A stretch of 64,000 bases of DNA from Streptomyces sp. WP-1 (GTDB taxonomy: Bacteria > Actinomycetota > Actinomycetes > Streptomycetales > Streptomycetaceae), in contig NZ_CP123923.1 of NCBI RefSeq assembly GCF_030450125.1, positions 1,550,001 through 1,614,000 on the forward strand. Reading direction: 5' to 3'. The translations under genes were made by a program, and so were the position numbers. The notes beneath the pieces were generated by a model, which did not search any database, had not been told where the DNA came from, and saw nothing but the letters and a program-made list of their open reading frames with translations. Positions within the stretch are counted from its first letter, which is position 1. Each line of letters opens with the position of its first letter. This document shows, piece after piece, positions 43,009 through 52,011 of this stretch.

Positions 43009-44103
43009 TCAGTCCAGGGTTCTTGAAGCGCCTACCGGCAGGTCCCACAGGTCCTCTTGGGCGAGTCCCGCCTTCTCCCACGCCGCCCGCACCCGCGTGA
43101 GCGGCTCCAGGACCGGTTCCGCCGAGAGGATGAAGGTGGCCCAGTGCATGGGGGCCATGCGTCTGGCGCCCAGGTCGAGGGTGGCCTGGACGGCTTCCTC
43201 GGGATCGCAGTGGACGTCGCTGAGCCACCAGCGGGGGTCGTAGGCGCCGATGGGCATCAGGGCGAGGTCGATGCCGGGGTAGCGGCGGCCGATGCGGGAG
43301 AACCAGTGGCCGTAGCCGGTGTCACCGGCGAAGTAGAGGCGCGGGCCGCCGGGGGCGGTGAGGACCCAGCCGCCCCACAGGCTGTGGCAGGTGTCGGTCA
43401 GGGTGCGCTTGGACCAGTGGTGGGCGGGCACGAAGTCGAAGCGGACGCCCCCCAGTTCGGCGCCCTCCCACCAGTCCAGCTCGGTGACGCAGGTGAACTC
43501 GCGGCGCCGGAACCAGCGGCCGAGTCCGGCGGGCGCGAACACCGGTGTGTCGCGCGGGAGCCGGCGCAGGGTGGGGGCGTCCAGGTGGTCGTAGTGGTTG
43601 TGGCTGATGACGACCGCGTCGATCCGGGGCAGCCGGTCCCAGGGCACGCCGACGGGGGTGACGCGGGCCGGGGTGCCGAGGATGCGGCGCGACCAGACCG
43701 GGTCGGTGAGCACGGTCAGACCGCCGATCCGGACGACCCAACTGGCGTGCCCCGCCCAGGTGACGGCGAGGGTGCCGGTGTCGGCGCGGGGCAGCGGGGC
43801 GGGCGCGTACGGCAGCCGGGAGATGTCGGCGAGGCCCTGCGCGTCGGGGCGTACGGCACCCTCGCGGGCGAACCGGGCGAGGGCCTTCAGGCCGGGCAGC
43901 GGTGCGGTGAGCCGGTCGTGGAAGGTGCGCGGCCACACCCGGCGCTCGCCCAGCGGGCGGGGTTCGGCCAGCGGCGGGAAGGGGGGCGCGCCGGTGCCGG
44001 TGCCGGTGCCCGTGCGGGTGCCGGTCGCCGTCGAAGTCGTCGCAGCCGTGGGCGGGTTGCCGGCCGGCGAGGTCGGTCCGGGCTCTTGCGTCTGCTGCGT
44101 CAT
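43009..44103 (-). CDS. NAPE-PLD-like metallo-beta-lactamase-fold hydrolase
   Basis: A 364-residue protein. The N-terminal 40 residues are a Thr/Gly-rich linker built from a TGTGTG repeat, then a metallo-beta-lactamase fold: motif SHNHYDHLDAPT, AHHWSKRTL, FAGDTGYGHWF and the His in PMHWATF. The set matches N-acylphosphatidylethanolamine phospholipase D and its bacterial relatives, suggesting a phospholipid or lactone substrate. It is the second MBL protein in this neighbourhood. Its start overlaps the upstream aminotransferase-fold gene (ATGA at 44100-44103). Confidence 0.85.
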   Translation of the reverse strand: MTQQTQEPGPTSPAGNPPTAATTSTATGTRTGTGTGTGAPPFPPLAEPRPLGERRVWPRTFHDRLTAPLPGLKALARFAREGAVRPDAQGLADISRLPYAPAPLPRADTGTLAVTWAGHASWVVRIGGLTVLTDPVWSRRILGTPARVTPVGVPWDRLPRIDAVVISHNHYDHLDAPTLRRLPRDTPVFAPAGLGRWFRRREFTCVTELDWWEGAELGGVRFDFVPAHHWSKRTLTDTCHSLWGGWVLTAPGGPRLYFAGDTGYGHWFSRIGRRYPGIDLALMPIGAYDPRWWLSDVHCDPEEAVQATLDLGARRMAPMHWATFILSAEPVLEPLTRVRAAWEKAGLAQEDLWDLPVGASRTLD

Positions 44104-45356
44104 CGAGGAGGCTCCCGTCGCTGGGCGTCGTCACGGAGATCGTCGAGGACCGACCTCAAGGAGATCAACGGGCTTTGCACAAAGGGCAGTTCCCATGGGG
44201 TGGGCGAGGTCAGGGCGTGCGCGCGTTCCTCGTCCGTGCCGGCCAGCAGCGGCGCGGTGCCGAGCCGTACGCGCAGTGCCGCCAGATCGTCGCCGAAGCG
44301 GTGGCCGCCGGGCGCGGGCATACCGGTCCGGGCGGTCAGGAAGTCCTCCAACTCCTGGGCGTCGGTCACGTCCTGGGCGGCGAGCGCCTCCCGGAAGGGG
44401 CTCAGGTCGGCGTAGACATGGCGCCCGGCCTGCGGGGGGCGGGCGAGGGCGCCGGCGGCGGTGATCTCGGCGTGTGCCGCGCGGGCCAGCCGGGCGTGCA
44501 GCCGTACGGCGGCCTCGCGGCGCTCGGTGACGGGCGGGGGTTCGTCCAGGGCGTAGCAGGCGGCCGCGGCGACCGGGGTGGCGATGCGGGCGCCGAGCCC
44601 GGTGAGGATGTCCAGGACCCGGGCGTGCAGGTGCCGTCCGGCGTCGGAGGCGGGGAAGCGGGCGACGGCGGCGGGCCAGCCGGGCGGCAGCAGGGCGCCG
44701 GCCAGGTCGGTGACGACGGTGACCTGGTCGGGCCGCATCTCGGCGGGGCTGAGCAGGACGGTGTCGTGCGGCGCGTGCACGGTGTCGCGCCAGGTCTCGT
44801 CGCTGACCAGGTGCAGGCCCTCGGCGGTGGCGGCCTCCACGGTCTCGTGCAGCAGTTCGGGCGGGGCGACGGTGGCGGTGGGGTCGTCGGCGACGGACAG
44901 CACCAGCAGCCGGGGGTCGCCGCCCTCGGCGCGGACCCGGCGCACGGTCTCCAGCAGCGCGTAGGGGTCGGGGACGCCGCCGCTGTCGGCGGGGGTGGGC
45001 ACATGGAAGACGGGCCGGCCGAGGACCCGGGCGTAGGGGGCCCACCAGGCGGCGCAGGGGCGGGGCACGAGGACGTCGGCGCCGTCCCCGGCCAGCGCGG
45101 CGGTGAGGGCGAGGAGCAGCGCGGGGGCGCCGGGGCCGGCGGCGACCTGGTCGGGGACGCAGGGCAGGGCGCGGCGGGTCCAGTATCCGCACGCGGATTC
45201 CAGCAGGGCGGGGGCGCCGCCGACGGGCTGGGCGTCGGCGCGGCCCGCCGCCGCGGCGACCACGGCGGTCAGTTCGGGGAGCACGGGCAGGCCGTCGCCG
45301 GGCAGGGGCGGGCCGTAGCGGACGGGGCCGTGGCCCTCGGGGTCCGTCCGCCGCAT
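44100..45356 (-). CDS. aminotransferase-fold protein lacking the PLP lysine
   Basis: A 418-residue class I/II aminotransferase-like protein starting at ATG 45356 behind GGAGGCGGAG. The fold is recognisable (GAPALLLALTAALAG, then LVSDETWRD, Asp186), and the C-terminal Arg strand LRVRLGTAPLL is present. The usual SxSK motif around residues 216-221 reads TDLAG (VVTDLAGALLPPGWP), so there is no lysine for the cofactor, and the Asn of the NPTG-type motif is also replaced (SVADDPT). It is translationally coupled to the NAPE-PLD-like gene. It may bind a ligand without catalysing transamination. Confidence 0.8.
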   Translation of the reverse strand: MRRTDPEGHGPVRYGPPLPGDGLPVLPELTAVVAAAAGRADAQPVGGAPALLESACGYWTRRALPCVPDQVAAGPGAPALLLALTAALAGDGADVLVPRPCAAWWAPYARVLGRPVFHVPTPADSGGVPDPYALLETVRRVRAEGGDPRLLVLSVADDPTATVAPPELLHETVEAATAEGLHLVSDETWRDTVHAPHDTVLLSPAEMRPDQVTVVTDLAGALLPPGWPAAVARFPASDAGRHLHARVLDILTGLGARIATPVAAAACYALDEPPPVTERREAAVRLHARLARAAHAEITAAGALARPPQAGRHVYADLSPFREALAAQDVTDAQELEDFLTARTGMPAPGGHRFGDDLAALRVRLGTAPLLAGTDEERAHALTSPTPWELPFVQSPLISLRSVLDDLRDDAQRREPPR

Positions 45357-45555
45357 CTCCGCCTCCGCGCAGTCCGTGGTGCCGCCCCGCCCGGGGCCGT
45401 GCCGTCCTGTGTGCCGCCCCGGACCCGTCCCGCCCCGCGCCGGACGGTGCCACAGGTGCGGCGGCCGGTGGCCGGGTCCGGTGGGTCGGGGGTGTCCTCG
45501 GGATGCTGTGTACCCGCTGGGTGTAACTCCATGGCCGGGGCGGGAGTTGTGCGGG

Positions 45556-46326
45556 TCACACATCCGCGGGCCGGTCACCTCCGCCGGGGCGGAGGCGGCC
45601 GTGGAGCCGGTAGCCGGCGCCCGCGCAGGCCGCGGCGATCAGGGCGCCGCCCACGGCCAGGGCCGGGACGGAGTCGCTGAAGGTGCCGCCCGCGCCGGCC
45701 GCCACGCCGTGCTGGGTGCCGCCCCCGCCCGTGGCGCAGTCGTCGTCCTCGTCGCCGCCGCCGGGGCTCCAGCCGGTGTCGCCGTCGCGGTCGTCGCCGC
45801 CGACGCCGTCGTCGTAGGAGTTCCCGGAGCGGCCGGAGGCGAAGCGGGGCTCGCGGCAGGAGTCGTCGTCGGAGTACTCGCACGCGCCGGAGCGGGCGCC
45901 GTCGCAGGCGCGGTCGTCGTCGGCGCAGGACCCGCTCTTGGCGCCGGCGCACTGCCGTGCGTCCCCGGCGCAGGTCTCCCCCGCCCGGCACTGGGTGCCG
46001 GTCCCGGTGCCCGTGTCCGTCCTGCCCGCCCCGGTCCCGTCCGTCCTGCCCGCCCCGGTCCCGCTGCACGCCGTGCCGGGGCCCCCGCTCGCCCGGGAGG
46101 TGGGTCCGGGCACCCGGCCCCCGCCGCCCCCGGTGTCCGGGTCCGGCGCGGGTGCCGGTGCGCGGGTGGTGCCCGGCATCTGCGGCTCCGGGACGGTCGT
46201 CGTGGGGGCGCAGCTCGCGGACCCCGCGCCGGGGGTGGCCGCCGCGGCGAGGGCGACGGGGCCGGTCAGGGCGAGCGCGGCGCCGGCGGCAAGGGCGACG
46301 GGCAGGACGCGGACGGTGCGGCGCAT
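45556..46326 (-). CDS. secreted Cys/Asp/Gly-rich protein with C-terminal membrane anchor
   Basis: A 256-residue protein. It has an exported-type N-terminus (VLPVALAAGAALALTGPVALAAAA), a Pro/Thr/Gly-rich linker with repeats of GTGAGRTD, then two repeats of C-x-G-A-(K/R)-S-G-(S/A)-C-x-x-(D/S)-D-D and an Asp-rich part (GGDEDDDC). The C-terminus has a hydrophobic helix (VPALAVGGALIAAACAGAGY) and basic end like a wall- or membrane-anchor, without an LPXTG motif. The acidic cysteine repeats could bind calcium. Function unknown. Confidence 0.6.
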   Translation of the reverse strand: MRRTVRVLPVALAAGAALALTGPVALAAAATPGAGSASCAPTTTVPEPQMPGTTRAPAPAPDPDTGGGGGRVPGPTSRASGGPGTACSGTGAGRTDGTGAGRTDTGTGTGTQCRAGETCAGDARQCAGAKSGSCADDDRACDGARSGACEYSDDDSCREPRFASGRSGNSYDDGVGGDDRDGDTGWSPGGGDEDDDCATGGGGTQHGVAAGAGGTFSDSVPALAVGGALIAAACAGAGYRLHGRLRPGGGDRPADV

Positions 46327-46780
46327 GGAAGGGCTCCTCGGGAGCTGCGGCGGACGGCGGATACCGGGCGGCTGATGGCGGACGGCTGATGGCGGGGGAC
46401 GGACACGGCGGACAGTGGACGGCGGACAGGCGGACGGGCGGACGGGCGGACGGGCGGACGGCGGACTGACGGTCGTACAGAAGCGGTCGTACGGGCGGCC
46501 GGGGCAGCGGTGCGGCGCCCACGCCCTGCGGCGCCCGGGGCCGTACCTCTCCCTCCCCAGCCATCACAGCCCGGCCCACGCCCCGGCGCGCGCGGCCGGG
46601 CCCCATTCGCGGGACACGGACGCCCACCCGGGTGACGGCGCGGCCCGGCGCGCGGCCCCCGCGCGCCGGAGCGTGCGCGGGACTCGCGCACCCCCGGGAG
46701 GTTTTCCGGACTGCCCACCGGCAACTCGGTCGACGCTGACCGGATCGTCCGTTTCGCGACCCCATTGGGGAGGCCCCTCC
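46327..46780. other. intergenic region with 8-bp tandem repeats
   Basis: About 450 bases without a gene. CGGACGGG is repeated about four times at 46431-46461 and looser GGCGGACGG copies lie around it (46350-46470). Both flanking genes point away from it, so two promoters are expected, the one at the right end being close to the GGGGAGGCCCC ribosome site of the next gene. Confidence 0.6.
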
Positions 46781-48577
46781 ATGAGCAAGAAGGTGTCCGA
46801 CCACGTCCTGGAGCGTCTGCGCGCCTGGGATGTCGAGCAGGTGTTCGCCTATCCGGGCGACGGCATCAACGGCCTGCTCGCCGCCTGGGGCCGCGCCGGG
46901 GACAAGCCGCGGTTCATCCAGTCGCGGCACGAGGAGATGTCCGCGTTCGAGGCGGTCGGGTACGCGAAGTTCAGCGGGCGCATCGGTGTGTGCGCGGCGA
47001 CCTCCGGACCGGGCGCGATCCACCTCCTGAACGGCCTGTACGACGCCAAGCTCGACCATGTGCCGGTCCTGGCGATCGTCGGCCAGACCGACCGCAGCGC
47101 GATGGGCGGCTCCTACCAGCAGGAGGTCGACCTGCACACGCTGTACAAGGACGTCGCCTCGGAGTTCGTGGAGACGGTGACGGTCCCCGAGCAGTTGCCG
47201 AACGTGCTGGACCGGGCGATCCGTACGGCGTACGCGCGGCGCTGTCCGACCGCGCTGATCATCCCCGGCGATGTGCAGGAGCTGGACTACTCGCCGCCGA
47301 CGCACTCGTTCAAGATGGTGCCCTCCAGCCTGGGCGCGAGCGAGTGGACGACGACGCCGTCGGACGACGCGCTGCGCCGGGCCGCGGAGGTGCTGAACGC
47401 GGGCGACAAGCCGGCGATCCTGATCGGGCAGGGCGCCGCGGGCGCGGTCGCCGAGGTGCGGGAGATCGCGGAGCTGCTGGGTGCGGGCGTCGCCAAGGCG
47501 CTGCTCGGCAAGGACGTGCTCAGCGACGAGCTGCCGTACGTCACCGGGCCGATCGGGCTGCTGGGCAGCCGGCCGTCGTACGAGCTGATGCGGGACTGCG
47601 ACACGCTGCTGACCATCGGGTCCTCGTTCCCGTACGCCCAGTTCCTGCCGGACTTCGGCAAGGCGCGCGGCGTGCAGATCGATCTCGACCCGCACATGAT
47701 CGGGATGCGGTACCCGTACGAGGTGAATCTCGTCGGCGACGCGAAGGCGACGCTCCAGCGGCTGATCCCGCTGCTGGAGACCGACCGGGGCGGCCGGGAG
47801 TGGTACGACACGGTGGCCGCGAACGTGCGGCGCTGGCACGAGACGATGGACCGGCGCGCCGCCCTCGAAGCCGACCCGATCAACCCGGAGTACGTGGCGC
47901 GGGCGGTCGATCCGCTGCTCCCCGAGGATGTGATCCTCACCGCCGACTCGGGCTCGGTGGCCAACTGGTACGCACGGCACATCACCATGCGGCCCGGTAT
48001 GCGCGGCTCGCTGTCCGGGACGCTCGCGACGATGGGGCCCGGGGTGCCGTACGCGATCGGCGCGAAGTTCGCGCACCCGGACCGGCCGGTGGTCGCGCTG
48101 GTCGGCGACGGCGCGATGCAGATGAACGGGCTGGCGGAGATGATCACCGCGGCCAAGTACCGGGACCGCTGGTCGGATCCCCGGCTGGTGGTCGCGGTGT
48201 GGAACAACCGGGATCTGAACCAGGTGACCTGGGAGATGCGGGCGATGGAGGGCGCGCCGTCCTTCCTGCCCTCGCAGGAGCTCCCGGACGTGCGGTACGC
48301 CGACTTCGCGCGGTCGATCGGCCTGGAGGGCATCCGGGTGGAGAAGCCGCAGGACGTGGAGGCGGGCTGGCGGTCGGCGCTCGCGGCGGACAGGCCCTGC
48401 GTGATCGAGTTCCTGACCGACCCCGCCGTACCGCCGGTCCCACCGCACGCCACCTGGGAGCAGATGGAGGCCACGGCCGCCTCGGTCCTCAAGGGCGACC
48501 CGGACCGGGGCTCGGTGGTCAAGCAGGGCCTGAAGGCGAAGGTCCAGGAGTTCCTGCCCGGTCGGACCAGGCACTAG
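46781..48577 (+). CDS. thiamine-pyrophosphate enzyme, pyruvate oxidase-like
   Basis: A 598-residue three-domain TPP enzyme. The catalytic Glu lies in FIQSRHEEMSAFEAVGYAK near residue 50; the TPP motif starts at LVGDGAMQMNG and ends with VVAVWNN. A Rossmann-like middle domain lies between. It resembles PoxB and related decarboxylases; the FAD site cannot be confirmed by eye. ATG 46781 is preceded by GGGGAGG. It should act on pyruvate or another 2-oxo acid. Confidence 0.87.
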   Translation: MSKKVSDHVLERLRAWDVEQVFAYPGDGINGLLAAWGRAGDKPRFIQSRHEEMSAFEAVGYAKFSGRIGVCAATSGPGAIHLLNGLYDAKLDHVPVLAIVGQTDRSAMGGSYQQEVDLHTLYKDVASEFVETVTVPEQLPNVLDRAIRTAYARRCPTALIIPGDVQELDYSPPTHSFKMVPSSLGASEWTTTPSDDALRRAAEVLNAGDKPAILIGQGAAGAVAEVREIAELLGAGVAKALLGKDVLSDELPYVTGPIGLLGSRPSYELMRDCDTLLTIGSSFPYAQFLPDFGKARGVQIDLDPHMIGMRYPYEVNLVGDAKATLQRLIPLLETDRGGREWYDTVAANVRRWHETMDRRAALEADPINPEYVARAVDPLLPEDVILTADSGSVANWYARHITMRPGMRGSLSGTLATMGPGVPYAIGAKFAHPDRPVVALVGDGAMQMNGLAEMITAAKYRDRWSDPRLVVAVWNNRDLNQVTWEMRAMEGAPSFLPSQELPDVRYADFARSIGLEGIRVEKPQDVEAGWRSALAADRPCVIEFLTDPAVPPVPPHATWEQMEATAASVLKGDPDRGSVVKQGLKAKVQEFLPGRTRH

Positions 48578-48641
48578 GCGGCGGTGTCGGCAGTGCCGTA
48601 CCGGGTACGCGGGTGCGAAGGTTCGACCCCTGGAGGGAGAT

Positions 48642-49019
48642 ATGCAGCGAGGCAGTGACCGGCTGAACGTGCACCGGGACGACGAGATGAAGCACGAACT
48701 GCAGGGCCTGCTGAGGTCCGGGCACCCGACCCGGGCCGAGGAGTGGCACGACCCGGAGCCCGCCGCCGACGACGACCCGGAGGTGACCGGCGGCCCGGTC
48801 GGCGGGACCGGTTCCCCGGCGTCCCTGGAGAAGGTGCGGCTGGAGCTGGCCCGCAGCCTGAATCGCAGCGCCTTCCCGGCCCGCCCGGGAGAGCTGGTCT
48901 CGGCACTGCGCCAGGACAACGCGCCGGATCCGCTGGTGGACGCGGTGGCGGAGCTGCCGCGCGGCGAGCGGTACCGCAATGTGCAGCAGCTGGCCGAGGC
49001 GCTGACGGACGGCGGATGA
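48642..49019 (+). CDS. DUF2795-domain protein
   Basis: A 125-residue acidic protein. Residues about 58-125 (LARSLNRSAFPARPGELVSALRQDNAPDPLVDAVAELPRG) are a DUF2795 domain, a small helical fold common in actinobacteria. GGAGGGAG lies 5-6 bases before ATG. Function unknown. Confidence 0.85.
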   Translation: MQRGSDRLNVHRDDEMKHELQGLLRSGHPTRAEEWHDPEPAADDDPEVTGGPVGGTGSPASLEKVRLELARSLNRSAFPARPGELVSALRQDNAPDPLVDAVAELPRGERYRNVQQLAEALTDGG

Positions 49020-49204
49020 GCGAGGCCGGGCGGCACGGCTCGCGCCGGGACACCCCGTCGGGTCGATGCCCTTCGGCGTGCTGGTGCCGCTGATGTGCCG
49101 TACGGCGAGGAGCCGCCGCGCCGCCAGGGTGCGGACAGGGCAGGGAAACGGCGCGACCGCACCGCCGAGGCGGCGCGGAGTGCCGGGAAAGGAGTACGAG
49201 AATC

Positions 49205-49747
49205 ATGCGTATCGCGTTTCTGGTGGCGCCCGAGGGCGTCGAGCAGGTGGAGCTGACCGAGCCGTGGAAGGCGGCCTCGGACGCGGGGCACGAGCCGGTG
49301 CTGGTGTCGACCGAGTCCGGAAAGGTTCAGGGGTTCAACCATCTCGACAAGGCGGACACCTTCGAGGTGGACGAGGTGGTCGGCGAGGCGGACGCCGGTT
49401 CCTTCGGGGGGCTGGTGCTGCCCGGCGGGGTGGCGAACCCGGACTTCCTGCGGACGGACGAGAAGGCCGTGGCCTTCGTCAAGGACTTCTTCGGCCAGGG
49501 GCGCCCGGTCGCCGCGATCTGCCACGCCCCGTGGACGCTGGTGGAGGCGGACGTCGTACGGGACCGGGTGCTGACCTCCTGGCCGAGCCTGCGGACGGAC
49601 ATCCGCAACGCGGGCGGCACCTGGGTGGACGAGCAGGTCAAGGTCTGCGACCACGGGCCCAACAAGCTGGTGACCAGCCGTAAGCCGGACGACCTCAAGG
49701 CGTTCTGCGAGACGTACCTGCGGGTGTTCGAAGAGGCGGCAGGCTGA
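49205..49747 (+). CDS. DJ-1/PfpI-family protein
   Basis: A 180-residue type 1 glutamine-amidotransferase-like protein. The nucleophile is Cys in VAAICHAPWTLVEAD with His next to it, and a Glu near residue 15 supports it. GGAAAGGAG is just upstream of ATG. Family members act as proteases, deglycases or hydratases; which of these cannot be decided. Confidence 0.9.
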   Translation: MRIAFLVAPEGVEQVELTEPWKAASDAGHEPVLVSTESGKVQGFNHLDKADTFEVDEVVGEADAGSFGGLVLPGGVANPDFLRTDEKAVAFVKDFFGQGRPVAAICHAPWTLVEADVVRDRVLTSWPSLRTDIRNAGGTWVDEQVKVCDHGPNKLVTSRKPDDLKAFCETYLRVFEEAAG

Positions 49748-49776
49748 GGCCCCGGCTTCCCCGGCTTCCCCGACGA

Positions 49777-49821
49777 CATGGTGAGGGGGCCGGCCCGGAG
49801 CGGGTCGGCCCCCTCACCATG
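49777..49821. terminator. bidirectional terminator between convergent genes
   Basis: A perfect 16-base stem, CATGGTGAGGGGGCCG (49777-49792) with CGGCCCCCTCACCATG (49806-49821), around a 13-base loop. It lies between the PfpI gene and the DUF6158-like gene, and should terminate both. Confidence 0.85.
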
Positions 49822-49863
49822 TCGTATCGCGCTCACGGTGCCGTATCGCGCGGGCGGACCGGC

Positions 49864-50121
49864 TCAGGTGCCGGGCTGCCCCGGGGTCACCGACTCACCG
49901 CAGTGGCGCTCCCTGGCGCCCTCACGGGTGCGGGCCGCGCTGACCAGGCGGCGCGGGTTGCGGCGCAGATACTCGCCCTCCAGCTGCGCCATGCGCTCGT
50001 TGTGGGCCCGCAGCGCGTCGTTCGAGGCGTACAGGAGGGTGTCGTGGCGCGTGCGGTGGATCGTCTCCAGCTCCTTCATGAGCTGCTGGTCGTCCAGTCG
50101 GCTGGGGTCGACTCCGGTCAT
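49864..50121 (-). CDS. DUF6158-like small protein
   Basis: An 85-residue helical, charged protein (MTGVDPSRLDDQQLMKELETI, then LLYASNDALRAHNERMAQLEGEYLRRNP) of a family common in actinomycetes (DUF6158). An upstream in-frame ATG at 50151 would add ten residues. No function is known. Confidence 0.75.
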   Translation of the reverse strand: MTGVDPSRLDDQQLMKELETIHRTRHDTLLYASNDALRAHNERMAQLEGEYLRRNPRRLVSAARTREGARERHCGESVTPGQPGT

Positions 50122-50237
50122 GGTGGTGCCCCGCTCGTCGTGTCCGTTCATGGGGTCCGGGTACCCGCGTTCCTGGATCCACTGTACGAACATCCCGGCC
50201 CCACGGCCTCCGCATGCCGGCGTGCGCCCGCCGGCGG

Positions 50238-51857
50238 CTACCGGGCCCGCTCCACGCGGCGCTCGTCCCACACCGGCTCCGGGGTCTCGCGGACCCGGCC
50301 GTCGGTGCCGAAGACCAGGAAGCGGTCGAAGGAGCGGGCGAACCAGCGGTCGTGGGTGACCGCGAGGACCGTGCCGTCGAACGCCTCCAGACCCTCCTGG
50401 AGGGCCTCGGCGGACTCCAGGTCCAGGTTGTCGGTCGGCTCGTCCAGCAACAGGGCGGTGACGCCCGCGAGTTCGAGCAGCAGGATCTGGAAGCGGGCCT
50501 GCTGGCCGCCGGAGAGCCGCTCGAAGCACTGCTCGGCCTGCTGGGTCAGCTCGTAGCGGCGCAGCCGGGACATGGCCGGGCCGCGGTCCTGCGCGTGCTC
50601 CTTCCACAGGATGTCCAGCAGGGTGCGGCCCTGGAGTTCGGGGTGCGCGTGGGTCTGCGCGAAGTGGCCCGGCACGACGCGGGCGCCGAGCTTCCACCGG
50701 CCCGTGTGCGCGACGTCCTCGCCGGCCAGCAGCCGCAGGAAGTGCGACTTGCCGGATCCGTTGGAGCCGAGGACGGCGACCCGCTCGCCGTAGAACACCT
50801 CCAGGTCGAACGGCTTCATCAGGCCGGTCAGCTCAAGTCCCGCGCAGGTGACCGCCCTTACGCCGGTACGGCCGCCCTTGAGGCGCATGGTGATGTCCTG
50901 CTCGCGGGGCGGCTCCGGGGGCGGCCCGGCCTCCTCGAACTTGCGCAGCCTGGTCTGCGCGGCGGCGTAGCGCGAGGCCATCTCATGGCTGACGGAGGCG
51001 GCCTGACGGAGGTTCAGGACGAGCTTCTTCAGCTGGGCGTGCTTCTCGTCCCAGCGGCGGCGCAACTCCTCGAAGCGGGCGAAGCGTTCACGGCGGGCCT
51101 CGTGGTAGGTGGCGAAGCCGCCGCCGTGCACCCAGGCGTCCGCGCCGGCCGGTCCCGGCTCGACGGAGACGATCTTCTCGGCGGCGCGGGCGAGGAGTTC
51201 GCGGTCGTGGGAGACGAACAGCACCGTCTTGCGGGTCTCCTTGAGCTGCTGCTCCAGCCACCGCTTGCCGGGGACGTCCAGGTAGTTGTCCGGTTCGTCC
51301 AGCAGCAGGACCTCGTCGGTGCCGCGCAGCAGCGCCTCCAGCACCAGGCGCTTCTGCTCACCGCCGGACAGGGTGCGCACCTGGCGCCACTGCGCCTTGT
51401 CGTACGGCATTCCGAGCGCTGCGGTGGTGCACATGTCCCACAGCGTCTCGGCCTCGTAGCCGCGTACCTCGGCCCAGTCGGAGAGGGCCTGCGCGTAGGC
51501 CAGCTGGGCGGCCTCGTCGTCCACCGCCATGACGGCGTGCTCGGCCTCGTCCACCGCCCGCGCGGCCTCGCGGATGCGGGGCGGCGCGACGGAGACCAGC
51601 AGGTCCCGCACAGTCGTCTCGTCGCGCACCGAGCCGACGAACTGGCGCATCACGCCGAGGCCGCCGCTCACGGTGACCGAGCCGCCGTGCGGCTTCAGCT
51701 CGCCGGAGATCAGCCGCAGCAGGGTGGTCTTGCCCGCTCCGTTCGGGCCGACCAGGGCGACGGCCGAGCCCTCGCCGACCCGGAAGGAGACATCGCCGAG
51801 CAGCGTCCTCCCGTCGGGGAGGTGGTACTCGATGTGCGCGGCTTCCAGATGTCCCAT
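50238..51857 (-). CDS. ABC-F ATPase
   Basis: A 539-residue protein with two ABC domains and no membrane segment. Walker A motifs are GPNGAGKTTLL (near residue 40) and GSNGSGKSHFL; signature motifs are LSGGEQKRLVLEA and LSGGQQARFQIL. The charged linker between them is the P-site tRNA interaction motif region of ABC-F proteins that protect or regulate ribosomes. Antibiotic resistance is possible but not shown. Confidence 0.92.
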   Translation of the reverse strand: MGHLEAAHIEYHLPDGRTLLGDVSFRVGEGSAVALVGPNGAGKTTLLRLISGELKPHGGSVTVSGGLGVMRQFVGSVRDETTVRDLLVSVAPPRIREAARAVDEAEHAVMAVDDEAAQLAYAQALSDWAEVRGYEAETLWDMCTTAALGMPYDKAQWRQVRTLSGGEQKRLVLEALLRGTDEVLLLDEPDNYLDVPGKRWLEQQLKETRKTVLFVSHDRELLARAAEKIVSVEPGPAGADAWVHGGGFATYHEARRERFARFEELRRRWDEKHAQLKKLVLNLRQAASVSHEMASRYAAAQTRLRKFEEAGPPPEPPREQDITMRLKGGRTGVRAVTCAGLELTGLMKPFDLEVFYGERVAVLGSNGSGKSHFLRLLAGEDVAHTGRWKLGARVVPGHFAQTHAHPELQGRTLLDILWKEHAQDRGPAMSRLRRYELTQQAEQCFERLSGGQQARFQILLLELAGVTALLLDEPTDNLDLESAEALQEGLEAFDGTVLAVTHDRWFARSFDRFLVFGTDGRVRETPEPVWDERRVERAR

Positions 51858-52011
51858 GAGGCCGCATTCTCCGGTCCGGGGGCGGACAGGGGCAAACCGT
51901 TATCGGACGCGGCCGCGCGGACCCCGTGGGCGCCCCGGTTCGCCGGACGGCCGCGCGGGCTCCCCCGCTCCGGTTCGCCGGGGGGGGCCGCGCGCGTGCC
52001 GCCGCCACGGT

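Noticed and set aside
45575..49654. 1359-codon open frame on the minus strand across the TPP enzyme region
   Set aside because: It is antisense to a strongly supported TPP enzyme and two more genes. The sequence is low-complexity Arg/Pro/His-rich, a shadow of GC-rich coding DNA.
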